This document shows positions 1-8,918 of a DNA stretch of 64,000 nt, piece by piece. Each line of letters begins with the position of its first letter. The stretch's first letter is position 1. Under the pieces are notes generated by a model. It did no database searches. It was given only the letters and a program-made list of their open reading frames with translations, and was not told where the DNA came from. A program made the translations under genes and the position numbers. Source of the stretch: Pseudomonas baetica (GTDB lineage Bacteria > Pseudomonadota > Gammaproteobacteria > Pseudomonadales > Pseudomonadaceae); the NCBI RefSeq assembly GCF_019733355.1, contig NZ_JAIHLQ010000028.1, positions 34,288-98,287 on the forward strand, written 5' to 3'.

Positions 1-374
1 TACGTATCAGCCGCCACAGCAAGACCCCGGCTCAGCAGTACTACGCGCCTGCACCGATGCAAGCACCGGCTGCTGCACCTGTTGCCGCTGCTCCTGTTGC
101 TGCTGCAGCCCCGGCTGCCGCTGCGGCTCCAGCGCTGAACGGCACCGTTGCCCGTTCGCCGATGGTCGGTACTTTCTACCGCAAGTCTTCGCCAGCCTCG
201 CCGTCCTTCGTTGAAGTCGGCCAGACCGTGAAGAAAGGCGACACCCTGTGCATCGTTGAAGCCATGAAGATGATGAACCACATCGAAGCTGAAACCAGCG
301 GTGTGATCGAGTCCATCCTCGTCGAAGACGGCCAGCCGGTTGAGTACGACCAACCGCTGTTCACCATCGTTTGA
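1..374 (+). CDS. accB: Biotin carboxyl carrier protein of acetyl-CoA carboxylase, 5'-truncated
   Basis: AccB carries the biotin that shuttles carboxyl groups in acetyl-CoA carboxylase, the first committed step of fatty acid synthesis in the cytoplasm. The frame is open to the left edge (codons begin at base 3), so the real start lies outside the window. What is visible is an Ala/Pro-rich flexible linker (about bases 40-150) followed by a biotinyl domain with the biotinylation motif EAMKMMNH near base 260 and a normal C-terminal end. The stop is 17 bases before accC, so the two are translated from one message, as in other proteobacteria. Identity is secure from the motif and the neighbour. Confidence 0.95.
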   Translation, partial: RISRHSKTPAQQYYAPAPMQAPAAAPVAAAPVAAAAPAAAAAPALNGTVARSPMVGTFYRKSSPASPSFVEVGQTVKKGDTLCIVEAMKMMNHIEAETSGVIESILVEDGQPVEYDQPLFTIV

Positions 375-391
375 ACTGCGGAGAGCCTTTG

Positions 392-1750
392 ATGACTGCG
401 AAGTTGGAAAAAGTTCTGATCGCTAACCGCGGTGAGATCGCCCTGCGGATTCTGCGTGCCTGCAAAGAGATGGGCATCAAGACCGTCGCCGTTTACTCCA
501 AGGCCGATAAAGAGCTGATGCACCTGGGTCTGGCAGACGAATCCGTCTGCATCGGCCCGGCGTCTGCCGCTCAGTCTTACCTGCACATCCCGGCCATCAT
601 CGCTGCCGCTGAAGTGACTGGCGCTACCGCCATTCACCCAGGCTACGGTTTCCTCGCGGAAAACGCCGATTTTGCCGAGCAGGTCGAGAACTCCGGCTTC
701 GCTTTCATCGGCCCGAAAGCCGACACCATTCGCCTGATGGGTGACAAGGTATCGGCCAAGCACGCGATGATCGAAGCAGGCGTGCCAACCGTTCCAGGTT
801 CCGACGGCCCACTGCCGGAAGACGAAGAAACGGCGCTGCGCATTGGTCGTGAAGTCGGCTACCCGGTGATCATCAAAGCCGCTGGCGGCGGCGGTGGTCG
901 CGGCATGCGTGTGGTTCATAAGGAAGAAGACCTGATTTCCTTCGCCAAACTGACCCGCACCGAAGCAGGCGCGGCGTTTGGCAACCCGATGGTCTATCTG
1001 GAAAAATTCCTGACCAATCCGCGTCACGTCGAAGTACAGGTGCTGTCCGACGGCCAAGGCCAGGCCATCCATCTGGGCGACCGCGATTGCTCGCTGCAAC
1101 GTCGTCACCAGAAGGTTCTCGAAGAAGCGCCAGCACCGGGCATCGACGAGCAGGCTCGCCAGGAAGTTCTGGCTCGCTGCATCAAGGCGTGCATCGACAT
1201 CGGTTACCGTGGCGCCGGCACTTTCGAGTTCCTGTACGAAAACGGTCGTTTCTACTTCATCGAAATGAACACCCGTGTTCAGGTGGAGCACCCGGTTTCG
1301 GAAATGGTCACCGGTATCGACATCGTCAAGGAGATGCTCAGCATCGCCGCTGGCAACAAGCTGTCGTTCACGCAGGATGACGTGGTGATCCGCGGTCACT
1401 CGCTGGAATGCCGGATCAACGCTGAAGACCCGAAAACCTTCATGCCGAGCCCGGGCACGGTCAAGCATTTCCACGCCCCAGGCGGCAACGGCGTTCGCGT
1501 CGATTCGCACCTGTACAGCGGTTATGCAGTTCCGCCGAACTACGACTCGCTGATCGGCAAGCTGATCACTTATGGCGCCACCCGCGACGAAGCCATGGCA
1601 CGCATGCGCAATGCCCTGGACGAAATCGTGGTTGACGGGATCAAGACCAACATCCCGCTGCACCGTGATCTGGTGCGTGACGAAGGTTTCTGCAAAGGGG
1701 GCGTGAACATTCACTACCTCGAGCACAAGCTGGCAGGCGAGAAGCACTAA
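392..1750 (+). CDS. accC: Acetyl-CoA carboxylase, biotin carboxylase subunit
   Basis: AccC uses ATP and bicarbonate to carboxylate the biotin on AccB. The product is 452 residues, close to the usual ~449. The start MTAKLEKVLIANRGEIA is chosen because a purine-rich site (cggaga) lies just upstream and the N-terminus matches the family; an upstream in-frame ATG at 371 overlaps accB and would add residues not seen in the family. The ATP-grasp glycine loop AAGGGGGRGM is near residue 164 and the active-site segment EMNTRVQVEHPVSE near residue 290. It forms an operon with accB and ends in a strong terminator. Confidence 0.97.
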   Translation: MTAKLEKVLIANRGEIALRILRACKEMGIKTVAVYSKADKELMHLGLADESVCIGPASAAQSYLHIPAIIAAAEVTGATAIHPGYGFLAENADFAEQVENSGFAFIGPKADTIRLMGDKVSAKHAMIEAGVPTVPGSDGPLPEDEETALRIGREVGYPVIIKAAGGGGGRGMRVVHKEEDLISFAKLTRTEAGAAFGNPMVYLEKFLTNPRHVEVQVLSDGQGQAIHLGDRDCSLQRRHQKVLEEAPAPGIDEQARQEVLARCIKACIDIGYRGAGTFEFLYENGRFYFIEMNTRVQVEHPVSEMVTGIDIVKEMLSIAAGNKLSFTQDDVVIRGHSLECRINAEDPKTFMPSPGTVKHFHAPGGNGVRVDSHLYSGYAVPPNYDSLIGKLITYGATRDEAMARMRNALDEIVVDGIKTNIPLHRDLVRDEGFCKGGVNIHYLEHKLAGEKH

Positions 1751-1771
1751 GCTTCAGCCCGCACCTGACAG

Positions 1772-1800
1772 AGCCGCCTTCGGGCGGCTTTGTTGTTTCT
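1772..1800 (+). terminator. Rho-independent terminator of accBC
   Basis: A 7-bp GC-rich stem (agccgcc / ggcggct, bases 72-78 and 83-89 past 1700) closes a ttcg tetraloop and is followed by a T-rich tract. It lies 21 bases after the accC stop. Confidence 0.9.
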
Positions 1801-1820
1801 ACAGTTCTCAAATACCCCTT

Positions 1821-1928
1821 GTGGGAGCGGGCCTGCTCGCGAAAGCGGTGTATCAGATACGTTTATTTGTCTGGCACACCGCTTTCGCGAGCAAGCCCGC
1901 ACCCACAGGGTGCAATGCCGCTCCCACA
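1821..1928. repeat. Paired REP (BIME-like) element, accC-prmA
   Basis: Two inverted copies of the Pseudomonas repeat whose core reads gtgggagcgggcttgctcgc and continues gaa face each other around a spacer of about 35 bases. A third partial copy (gctcccaca, about 1920-1928) follows. The left copy has gcctgctcgc and the right copy reads acccaca, so both carry single substitutions. Twelve related elements occur in this window, all outside genes. Confidence 0.85.
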
Positions 1929-2007
1929 AAACCTGCGCGCTCGCGTAAACTTGCGCGCTTCTCGCTGGCCGCTAGGCTGCAATCATATTTTTTCAAAGGT
2001 GCCCGCC

Positions 2008-2886
2008 ATGCCTTGGCTGCAAGTACGTCTGGCCATCAGCCCGGAACAAGCCGAAACCTACGAAGACGCGTTCCTTGAAGTCGGCGCCGTATCGGTGACC
2101 TTCATGGACGCCGAAGATCAGCCGATCTTCGAGCCGGAACTCAACACCACCCCGCTGTGGGCGCACACGCACCTGCTGGCCCTGTTCGAGGGCGGCACCG
2201 AACCCGCACCGGTACTGGCGCACCTGGAACTGCTGACCGGCAGCCCGCTGCCGGAGCATCACAGCGAAGTCATCGAAGACCAGGACTGGGAACGCAGCTG
2301 GATGGACGGTTTCCAGCCGATGCGCTTCGGTCAGCGCCTGTGGATCGTACCGAGCTGGCACGCCGCGCCCGAGCCTGACGCAGTCAATCTGCTGCTGGAC
2401 CCGGGCCTGGCCTTCGGCACCGGCACCCACCCGACCACCGCGCTGTGCCTGGAATGGCTCGACGGTCAGGATCTGAAAGACTGCAACGTGCTGGATTTCG
2501 GCTGCGGCTCGGGGATTCTGGCCATCGCCGCCCTGCTGCTCGGTGCGAAAGAAGCCGTCGGTACCGACATCGACGTGCAGGCACTGGAAGCCTCGCGTGA
2601 CAACGCCGGGCGCAACAACATCGCCGAAGAGCTGTTCCCGCTGTACCTGCCGGAAGATCTGCCGCAGGTCAAAGCTGACGTGCTGGTCGCCAACATCCTC
2701 GCCGGCCCGCTGGTCTCGCTGGCCCCGCAACTGTCCAGCCTGGTCAAGTCCGGCGGGCGTCTGGCGCTGTCGGGCATTCTTGCCGAACAAGGCGATGAGG
2801 TCGCTGCCGCGTATGCTCAGGACTTCGACCTCGACCCGATCGCCAATCGCGATGGCTGGGTGCGCATCACCGGACGTCGGCGCTAG
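2008..2886 (+). CDS. prmA: Ribosomal protein L11 methyltransferase
   Basis: PrmA is a SAM-dependent enzyme that trimethylates ribosomal protein L11. The 292-residue product begins MPWLQVRLAIS, the usual PrmA N-terminus; ATGs further upstream fall inside the REP element and are not credible. The N-terminal L11-binding domain is followed by the Rossmann methyltransferase core with the SAM motif VLDFGCGSGILAIAALLLGA near residue 160, the acidic GTDID strand end, and the NILAGPL catalytic segment. It sits between accC and the zinc-ribbon gene, as in other Pseudomonas. Confidence 0.95.
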   Translation: MPWLQVRLAISPEQAETYEDAFLEVGAVSVTFMDAEDQPIFEPELNTTPLWAHTHLLALFEGGTEPAPVLAHLELLTGSPLPEHHSEVIEDQDWERSWMDGFQPMRFGQRLWIVPSWHAAPEPDAVNLLLDPGLAFGTGTHPTTALCLEWLDGQDLKDCNVLDFGCGSGILAIAALLLGAKEAVGTDIDVQALEASRDNAGRNNIAEELFPLYLPEDLPQVKADVLVANILAGPLVSLAPQLSSLVKSGGRLALSGILAEQGDEVAAAYAQDFDLDPIANRDGWVRITGRRR

Positions 2887-2916
2887 AATGGCCGCCTGCA
2901 TAATCCGGATCGCCGC

Positions 2917-4167
2917 ATGACCGACAGCTTCGTCACCCAGTGTCCGCATTGCCAAACCAGTTTCCGTGTCAGCCATGCCCAATTGAGCGTGGCCCGCGGG
3001 GTGGTTCGCTGCGGCGCCTGCCTGCAAGTATTCAATGCCGCCAAACAGCTGCTTGAGCAACACGCCGGCAAGGACGCGGTGGCGCCGGTCGCACCGCCGA
3101 TTGAGGCGCTCTCCGCCGAAGAGCTACCGGCTATCGAGCCACCAGCCATCGTCGAACCGCCCACGCCGCGTGCCATCAGCCAAAAGCAGTGGAGCGCCTC
3201 GGAACTGGATCTCGACAGCCTGGATCTGGACGAAGAACTCGCCCGCCTCGAACAACGGGAAATTCAGCCAGCCACCGAACTCGGTCGCCCGCGCGAAGAC
3301 GCCCTGATCGCCCGCCGCGACAGTCCTGAGCCGGAAGAGTCGGCATGGCCCGACAGCCTGTTCAGCGCACCTGCTGATGAGCGAACGCCGGAACCCGAGG
3401 CAGAAACGGATACCGTCGACATCGAGCCAGTCAAATCGGCGCGGACCGAGCCATCGCTGTCGTTGGAACCGGTGGAGCTGGATGACGAACCCGCGATCCC
3501 GCAACTGCGTCTGCACGATCCAATCGATCCGAACGCCCGCCGCGAACGCCGGTCCGCCAGTCACGAAGCCGATGACGACGATCTGCCATTGATCGAACCG
3601 CAGCGCAAAAAGCGCGAGCGCGCCGAAGCCCTGCAAGACCTGACCGATGACCCGCTGCAACTGGACTGGCAGAAACGCCGGTCACCGTGGGGCCGCCGCT
3701 TGCTATGGATGCTGTTGGTGCTGCTGGCAGCCGGCACCCTCGCCGGCCAGTACATCGCCTATCATTTCGATGAGCTGGCGCGCCAGGATCAATACCGCCC
3801 GTGGTTCCAGCAGCTCTGCCCGCAGATCGGTTGCACGGTGCCGTCCAAGGTCGATATCGCCCGAATCAAGAGCAGCAATCTGGTCGTGCGCAGTCATCCC
3901 GAGTTCAGCGGCGCACTGGTCGTCGACGCGATCATCTATAACCGCGCGACGTTCTCCCAGCCGTTCCCGCTACTGGAGCTGCGTTTTGCTGACCTCAACG
4001 GCCACCTGATCGCCAGTCGCCGCTTCAAACCGGGTGAATACCTCAACGGCGATCTGGAAGGTCTGGCGGAAATGCCGCCACAAACACCGATCCACATCGC
4101 GCTGGACATTCTCGATCCAGGCCCGAAAGCGGTGAATTACAGCCTGAGTTTTCACTCACCCGAGTGA
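2917..4167 (+). CDS. Zinc-ribbon and DUF3426 membrane protein
   Basis: This 416-residue protein starts with an MJ0042-type zinc ribbon (CPHC near residue 9 and CGAC near residue 32, both visible), followed by a long acidic low-complexity region rich in E, D, P and R (about residues 50-240). One membrane helix (LLWMLLVLLAAGTLAGQYIA, about 265-285) precedes a C-terminal DUF3426 domain outside the cytoplasm. The arrangement resembles a cytoplasmic metal-ribbon head tethered to the inner membrane. The function is not known to me; it is a conserved neighbour of prmA and dusB in Pseudomonas. The start is 30 bases after prmA, suggesting co-transcription. Confidence 0.85.
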   Translation: MTDSFVTQCPHCQTSFRVSHAQLSVARGVVRCGACLQVFNAAKQLLEQHAGKDAVAPVAPPIEALSAEELPAIEPPAIVEPPTPRAISQKQWSASELDLDSLDLDEELARLEQREIQPATELGRPREDALIARRDSPEPEESAWPDSLFSAPADERTPEPEAETDTVDIEPVKSARTEPSLSLEPVELDDEPAIPQLRLHDPIDPNARRERRSASHEADDDDLPLIEPQRKKRERAEALQDLTDDPLQLDWQKRRSPWGRRLLWMLLVLLAAGTLAGQYIAYHFDELARQDQYRPWFQQLCPQIGCTVPSKVDIARIKSSNLVVRSHPEFSGALVVDAIIYNRATFSQPFPLLELRFADLNGHLIASRRFKPGEYLNGDLEGLAEMPPQTPIHIALDILDPGPKAVNYSLSFHSPE

Positions 4168-4352
4168 ACCGCTTCACCGTTTCCTGATTGACGGCAGTTT
4201 TCTGACTGCGCTGCGCCCAACCAAACCGCTGGCGATAACAGAATAACTGTTCAGATTTTGTTCAATTCAGCCTTTATCCAGTCATCGAGAGCGGGTATCA
4301 TGCCAACCCTTTTTCGAACTCTCATGATCCGGCCCCACTTCAGGGAAGTCCT

Positions 4353-5363
4353 ATGTCGGCGGTACGCATCGGCCCATACACATTGCAGAACGGCTTGATT
4401 CTCGCCCCGATGGCGGGGGTTACCGATCAGCCCTTTCGTCAGCTCTGCAAGCGTCTGGGCGCAGGGCTTGTGGTCTCGGAAATGGTCACCAGTGACATGA
4501 GCCTGTGGAATACCCGCAAGTCGCGCATGCGCATGATCCACGAAGGCGATCCCGAGCCACGCTCGGTGCAGATTGCCGGTGGCGACGCGCAAATGCTGGC
4601 AGATGCGGCACGGGCCAACGTCGAACTGGGCGCACAGATTATTGACATCAACATGGGTTGCCCGGCGAAGAAGGTCTGCAACAAGGCCGCCGGCTCCGCG
4701 TTATTGAAAGATGAAGCATTGGTAACCGAGATCCTGCAGGCCGTCGTGGCCGCGGTTGATGTGCCGGTCACCCTGAAGATCCGCACGGGATGGGATCGCG
4801 ACAACAAGAACGGCCTGACCGTGGCGAAGATCGCCGAACAGGCCGGGATCGCCGCGCTGGCCGTGCATGGCCGCACTCGCGCCGATCTGTACACAGGTGT
4901 TGCCGAGTACGACACGATTGCCGCGATCAAGCAGGCGGTGTCGATGCCGGTATTTGCCAATGGCGATATCGATTCGCCGGAAAAGGCCCGTTACGTGCTC
5001 GACGCGACCGGCGCCGATGGTCTGTTGGTAGGCCGTGCCGCTCAAGGGCGGCCATGGATTTTTCGCGAGATCGATCACTTCCTGCGTACCGGCGAGAAAT
5101 TGCCGGCCCCGAAGTTGGTCGAGGTGGAACGCATTCTGCTTGAGCATCTGGCCGCACTTCACGCTTTCTATGGGGACGTGATGGGCGTACGCATTGCTCG
5201 AAAGCATGTGGGCTGGTATCTCGCAACCTTGCCGGGCGCCAGGGAGTTTCGCGCCCACTTCAATCGTTTGGATGGTACGGAAACACAATGCGCCAACGTT
5301 CGGGAGTTCTTCGTCGAGCGTTACAAGAGCCTGACAGGGGACGAAGAAGGGGTGGCCGCATGA
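4353..5363 (+). CDS. dusB: tRNA-dihydrouridine synthase B
   Basis: DusB is an FMN enzyme that reduces a uridine in the tRNA D-loop. The 336-residue protein has the family landmarks LAPMAGVTDQPFR near residue 18, the catalytic-Cys segment INMGCPAKKVCNKAAGS near residue 98, KIRTGWD, and HGRTR. It precedes fis and overlaps it by 4 bases (ATGA), the classic dusB-fis operon. The 185 bases between it and the previous gene should hold its promoter, but I see no convincing -35/-10 pair. Confidence 0.95.
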   Translation: MSAVRIGPYTLQNGLILAPMAGVTDQPFRQLCKRLGAGLVVSEMVTSDMSLWNTRKSRMRMIHEGDPEPRSVQIAGGDAQMLADAARANVELGAQIIDINMGCPAKKVCNKAAGSALLKDEALVTEILQAVVAAVDVPVTLKIRTGWDRDNKNGLTVAKIAEQAGIAALAVHGRTRADLYTGVAEYDTIAAIKQAVSMPVFANGDIDSPEKARYVLDATGADGLLVGRAAQGRPWIFREIDHFLRTGEKLPAPKLVEVERILLEHLAALHAFYGDVMGVRIARKHVGWYLATLPGAREFRAHFNRLDGTETQCANVREFFVERYKSLTGDEEGVAA

Positions 5364-5680
5364 CGATGATGACCGAGACTTTAGTGAGTGGAACAACACC
5401 CGTGAGCGACAACGTGAATTTGAAACAGCACCTCAACACCCCGAGCGAAGAAGGTCAGACCCTTCGCGGGAGTGTCGAGAAGGCGCTGCACAATTATTTC
5501 GCCCACCTTGAGGGCGCGTCCGTCACTGACGTGTATAACCTGGTGCTCTCCGAAGTCGAGGCTCCCCTGCTCGAAAGCGTGATGAACTACGTCAAGGGCA
5601 ACCAGACCAAGGCCAGTGAGTTGCTGGGACTTAACCGCGGCACACTGCGCAAGAAACTCAAGCAGTACGATCTGCTGTAA
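5360..5680 (+). CDS. fis: Fis nucleoid protein / DNA-binding regulator
   Basis: Fis is a small dimeric nucleoid-associated protein that bends DNA and tunes rRNA and other promoters. The product is 106 residues starting MTMMTETL. Its C-terminal helix-turn-helix (GNQTKASELLGLNRGTLRKK) is typical. The start overlaps the dusB stop by 4 bases, implying translational coupling. A terminator follows 17 bases after the stop. Confidence 0.97.
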   Translation: MTMMTETLVSGTTPVSDNVNLKQHLNTPSEEGQTLRGSVEKALHNYFAHLEGASVTDVYNLVLSEVEAPLLESVMNYVKGNQTKASELLGLNRGTLRKKLKQYDLL

Positions 5681-5697
5681 GCATTCAATCAAACCAG

Positions 5698-5730
5698 AAA
5701 GGCGCCCGCGTAAAACCGGTCGCCTTTTTT
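5698..5730 (+). terminator. Rho-independent terminator after fis
   Basis: Inverted arms aaaggcg and cgccttt flank a 16-base loop, and the right arm runs into a six-T tract. The position directly after fis fits the end of the dusB-fis operon. Confidence 0.75.
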
Positions 5731-5762
5731 GCTGACTTCCTTTGCTTTTGATGGAAATTGAG

Positions 5763-7370
5763 ATGACCGACCAGACTACCCGCCTGCCGATCCGCCGCGC
5801 CTTGATCAGCGTTTCCGACAAGACCGGGATCCTCGAATTCGCCAAGGAGCTTGAAGCGCTGGGCGTCGAGATCCTCTCCACCGGCGGAACGTTCAAGCTG
5901 CTGCAGGACAACGGCGTTGCCGCAGTGGAAGTCGCGGATTACACCGGTTTCGCCGAGATGATGGACGGTCGGGTGAAGACCCTGCACCCGAAAATCCACG
6001 GCGGCATTCTCGGTCGTCGCGGTATCGACGACGCGATCATGAACGAGCACGGCATCAAACCGATCGATCTGGTTGCCGTTAACCTCTACCCGTTCGAAGC
6101 CACCATCAACAAGCCAGGCTGCGACCTGCCGACCGCCATCGAGAACATCGACATCGGCGGCCCGACCATGGTCCGTTCGGCCGCGAAAAACCACAAAGAC
6201 GTAGCGATCGTGGTGAACGCCAGCGATTACGCCCATGTCCTCGAAAGCCTCAAAGCCGGTGGCCTGACCTACGCTCAGCGTTTCGACCTGATGCTCAAGG
6301 CCTTCGAGCACACCGCCGCCTACGACGGCATGATCGCCAACTACATGGGCACGGTGAACCAGGCCGCCGAGACACTGAGCACTGAAGGTCGCAGCGAATT
6401 CCCGCGCACCTTCAACAGCCAGTTCATCAAGGCTCAGGAAATGCGCTACGGCGAGAACCCGCACCAGAGCGCGGCGTTCTATGTGGAAGCCAAACCTGCC
6501 GAAGTCGGTATCGCCACCGCGACCCAACTGCAAGGCAAAGAACTGTCGTACAACAACGTGGCCGACACCGACGCTGCGCTGGAGTGCGTGAAGAGCTTCG
6601 TCAAACCAGCCTGCGTGATCGTCAAGCACGCCAACCCGTGCGGCGTGGCTGTGAGCCCGGACGCCGAAGGCGGCATCCGTCAGGCTTACGAACTGGCCTA
6701 CGCCACCGACACCGAATCGGCGTTCGGCGGCATCATCGCCTTCAACCGCGAACTGGATGCCGAGACAGCGAAAGCGATCGTGGAGCGCCAGTTCGTTGAA
6801 GTGATCATCGCCCCGAGCGTTAGCGCAGAAGCCCGCGCTATCGTCGCCGCCAAAGCCAACGTGCGCCTGCTGGCCTGCGGCGAGTGGTCGGCTGACCGCG
6901 CTGCGGCCTGGGACTACAAGCGCGTCAATGGCGGCCTGCTGGTACAGAGCCGTGACATCGGCATGATCGGCAGCGATGACCTGAAAGTCGTGACCAAACG
7001 TGCCCCGACAGAACAGGAAATCCACGACCTGATCTTCGCCTGGAAAGTGGCCAAGTACGTTAAATCCAACGCCATCGTCTACGCGAAAAACCGTCAAACC
7101 ATCGGTGTCGGCGCGGGCCAGATGAGCCGCGTGAACTCGGCACGTATCGCGGCGATCAAGGCTGAGCACGCCGGCCTGCAAGTAGCGGGCTCGGTCATGG
7201 CATCGGACGCGTTCTTCCCGTTCCGCGACGGCCTCGACAATGCGGCCAAAGTCGGCATCACTGCGGTGATCCAGCCGGGTGGCTCGATGCGTGATGCTGA
7301 AGTGATTGCAGCGGCCGATGAAGCCGGCATCGCCATGGTGTTCACCGGCATGCGCCACTTCCGTCACTAA
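5763..7370 (+). CDS. purH: Bifunctional AICAR formyltransferase / IMP cyclohydrolase
   Basis: PurH carries out the last two steps of de novo IMP synthesis in the cytoplasm. The 535-residue product starting MTDQTTRLPIRRALIS matches the usual Pseudomonas N-terminus; the ATG at 5751 would add four residues. The N-terminal cyclohydrolase domain contains SVSDKTGI and the phosphate-binding segment STGGT near residue 38. The C-terminal formyltransferase domain contains the K-H pair in VKHANPCG and the segment SDAFFPFRDG near residue 480. It is followed by purD after a hairpin repeat, the standard purH-purD pair. Confidence 0.97.
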   Translation: MTDQTTRLPIRRALISVSDKTGILEFAKELEALGVEILSTGGTFKLLQDNGVAAVEVADYTGFAEMMDGRVKTLHPKIHGGILGRRGIDDAIMNEHGIKPIDLVAVNLYPFEATINKPGCDLPTAIENIDIGGPTMVRSAAKNHKDVAIVVNASDYAHVLESLKAGGLTYAQRFDLMLKAFEHTAAYDGMIANYMGTVNQAAETLSTEGRSEFPRTFNSQFIKAQEMRYGENPHQSAAFYVEAKPAEVGIATATQLQGKELSYNNVADTDAALECVKSFVKPACVIVKHANPCGVAVSPDAEGGIRQAYELAYATDTESAFGGIIAFNRELDAETAKAIVERQFVEVIIAPSVSAEARAIVAAKANVRLLACGEWSADRAAAWDYKRVNGGLLVQSRDIGMIGSDDLKVVTKRAPTEQEIHDLIFAWKVAKYVKSNAIVYAKNRQTIGVGAGQMSRVNSARIAAIKAEHAGLQVAGSVMASDAFFPFRDGLDNAAKVGITAVIQPGGSMRDAEVIAAADEAGIAMVFTGMRHFRH

Positions 7371-7383
7371 GCACACGATCCAC

Positions 7384-7470
7384 TGTGGGAGCTGGCTTGC
7401 CAGCGATAGCATCCCCTCGGTTTGATTGATGAACCGAGTCGCCTGCATCGCTGGCAAGCCAGCTCCCACA
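7384..7470. repeat. Paired REP element of a second sequence type, purH-purD
   Basis: Two inverted copies reading tgtgggagctggcttgccag, continuing cgat, face each other. This is a variant of the window's main repeat (gctggcttgccagcgat in place of gcgggcttgctcgcgaa). It is the only intact copy of this type here and lies between co-oriented purH and purD. Confidence 0.8.
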
Positions 7471-7523
7471 GAAAAGCGCCCCTTAGGTGCTCCACAGATT
7501 TAGCGTCATCCGAGGTTTTTGAA

Positions 7524-8819
7524 ATGAATGTTTTGATCATTGGCAGCGGTGGCCGTGAACACGCCCTGGCCTGGAAAGTGGCTCAGGATCCGCGCGTACA
7601 GAAGGTTTTTGTCGCGCCGGGCAACGCCGGTACGGCGATCGAAGCCAAGTGCGAGAACGTCGCCATCGACGTGCTGGCCCTTGAGCAGCTTGCCGATTTT
7701 GCCGAGAAAAACGTTTCCCTGACCATCGTCGGCCCGGAAGTGCCGTTGGTGGCAGGCGTTGTCGACCTGTTCCGCTCCCGTGGTCTGGACTGCTTCGGCC
7801 CAACCGCTGGTGCAGCACAGCTGGAAGGCTCGAAAGCCTTCACCAAGGACTTCCTGGCGCGCCACAAGATCCCGACGGCCGACTACCAGAACTTCACTGA
7901 GATCGAGCCGGCCCTGGCGTATCTGCGTGAAAAAGGCGCGCCGATTGTGATCAAGGCCGATGGCTTGGCCGCCGGTAAAGGCGTGATCGTTGCCATGACC
8001 CTGGCCGAAGCCGAAGACGCCGTGCGCGACATGCTCGCCGGCAATGCCTTCGGTGACGCCGGTTCGCGCGTGGTGATCGAAGAGTTCCTCGACGGTGAAG
8101 AAGCGTCGTTCATCGTCATGGTCGACGGCAAGAACGTGCTGCCCATGGCCACCAGCCAGGACCACAAACGCGTCGGCAACGGCGACAGCGGCCCGAACAC
8201 TGGCGGCATGGGTGCTTACTCCCCTGCCCCGGTGGTCACCGCCGACGTGCATCAGCGCGTGATGGATCTGGTGATCTGGCCGACCGTGCGCGGCATGGCC
8301 GAAGAAGGCAACGTCTACACGGGCTTCCTGTACGCTGGCCTGATGATCGACAAGGCGGGCAACCCGAAAGTCATCGAGTTCAACTGCCGTTTCGGTGATC
8401 CGGAAACCCAACCGGTGATGCTGCGTCTACAGTCGAGCCTGGTACTGCTGGTCGAAGCGGCTCTGGCACAAGCGCTGGACAAAGTTGAAGCGCAATGGGA
8501 TCCACGTCCAAGCGTCGGCATTGTACTGGCCGCCGGCGGTTACCCGGGCGACTACGCCAAAGGCGCAGCGATCAATGGTCTTGACGCGGCGGCAAGCCTG
8601 GAAGGCAAAGTCTTCCACGCCGGTACCGCGCTCAAAGATGGCAACGTGGTGACTGCCGGCGGTCGCGTGCTGTGCGCCACCGCCATGGGCGCCAGTGTCG
8701 GCGAAGCTCAGCAGCAAGCCTACAAGCTGGCGGCGGCCATCGATTGGGAAGGCTGCTTCTACCGCAAGGACATTGGCTACCGCGCCATTGCCCGTGAACG
8801 TGGCGAAACCCAGGAATAA
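7524..8819 (+). CDS. purD: Phosphoribosylamine-glycine ligase
   Basis: PurD joins glycine to phosphoribosylamine using ATP, the second step of purine synthesis. The 431-residue protein starts MNVLIIGSGGREHALAWK, the family N-terminus. It shows the ATP-grasp segments IVIKADGLAAGKGVIVAM near residue 140, GPNTGGMGAYSPAP near residue 225 and VIEFNCRFGDPETQPV near residue 285. The gagg box upstream is weak. It precedes retS by 99 bases, as in P. aeruginosa. Confidence 0.97.
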   Translation: MNVLIIGSGGREHALAWKVAQDPRVQKVFVAPGNAGTAIEAKCENVAIDVLALEQLADFAEKNVSLTIVGPEVPLVAGVVDLFRSRGLDCFGPTAGAAQLEGSKAFTKDFLARHKIPTADYQNFTEIEPALAYLREKGAPIVIKADGLAAGKGVIVAMTLAEAEDAVRDMLAGNAFGDAGSRVVIEEFLDGEEASFIVMVDGKNVLPMATSQDHKRVGNGDSGPNTGGMGAYSPAPVVTADVHQRVMDLVIWPTVRGMAEEGNVYTGFLYAGLMIDKAGNPKVIEFNCRFGDPETQPVMLRLQSSLVLLVEAALAQALDKVEAQWDPRPSVGIVLAAGGYPGDYAKGAAINGLDAAASLEGKVFHAGTALKDGNVVTAGGRVLCATAMGASVGEAQQQAYKLAAAIDWEGCFYRKDIGYRAIARERGETQE

Positions 8820-8918
8820 GCTGTGCATCAAGTCCGGCGTGGGATACCGTTCCTCGCCGGGCTGTTCCGCCGCCGCGCATCGTTATATTCTGGCATCAAC
8901 CTACGAAGGGATTTCGCC

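Noticed and set aside
176..1747. Long open frame antisense to accB/accC
   Set aside because: It mirrors the codon bias of accC, has no ribosome site or family resemblance, and such frames are common in GC-rich DNA.
4240..4310. Sigma-70 promoter for dusB-fis with ttgttc and tatcat
   Set aside because: The two hexamers are 32 bases apart, far from the 16-18 base optimum.
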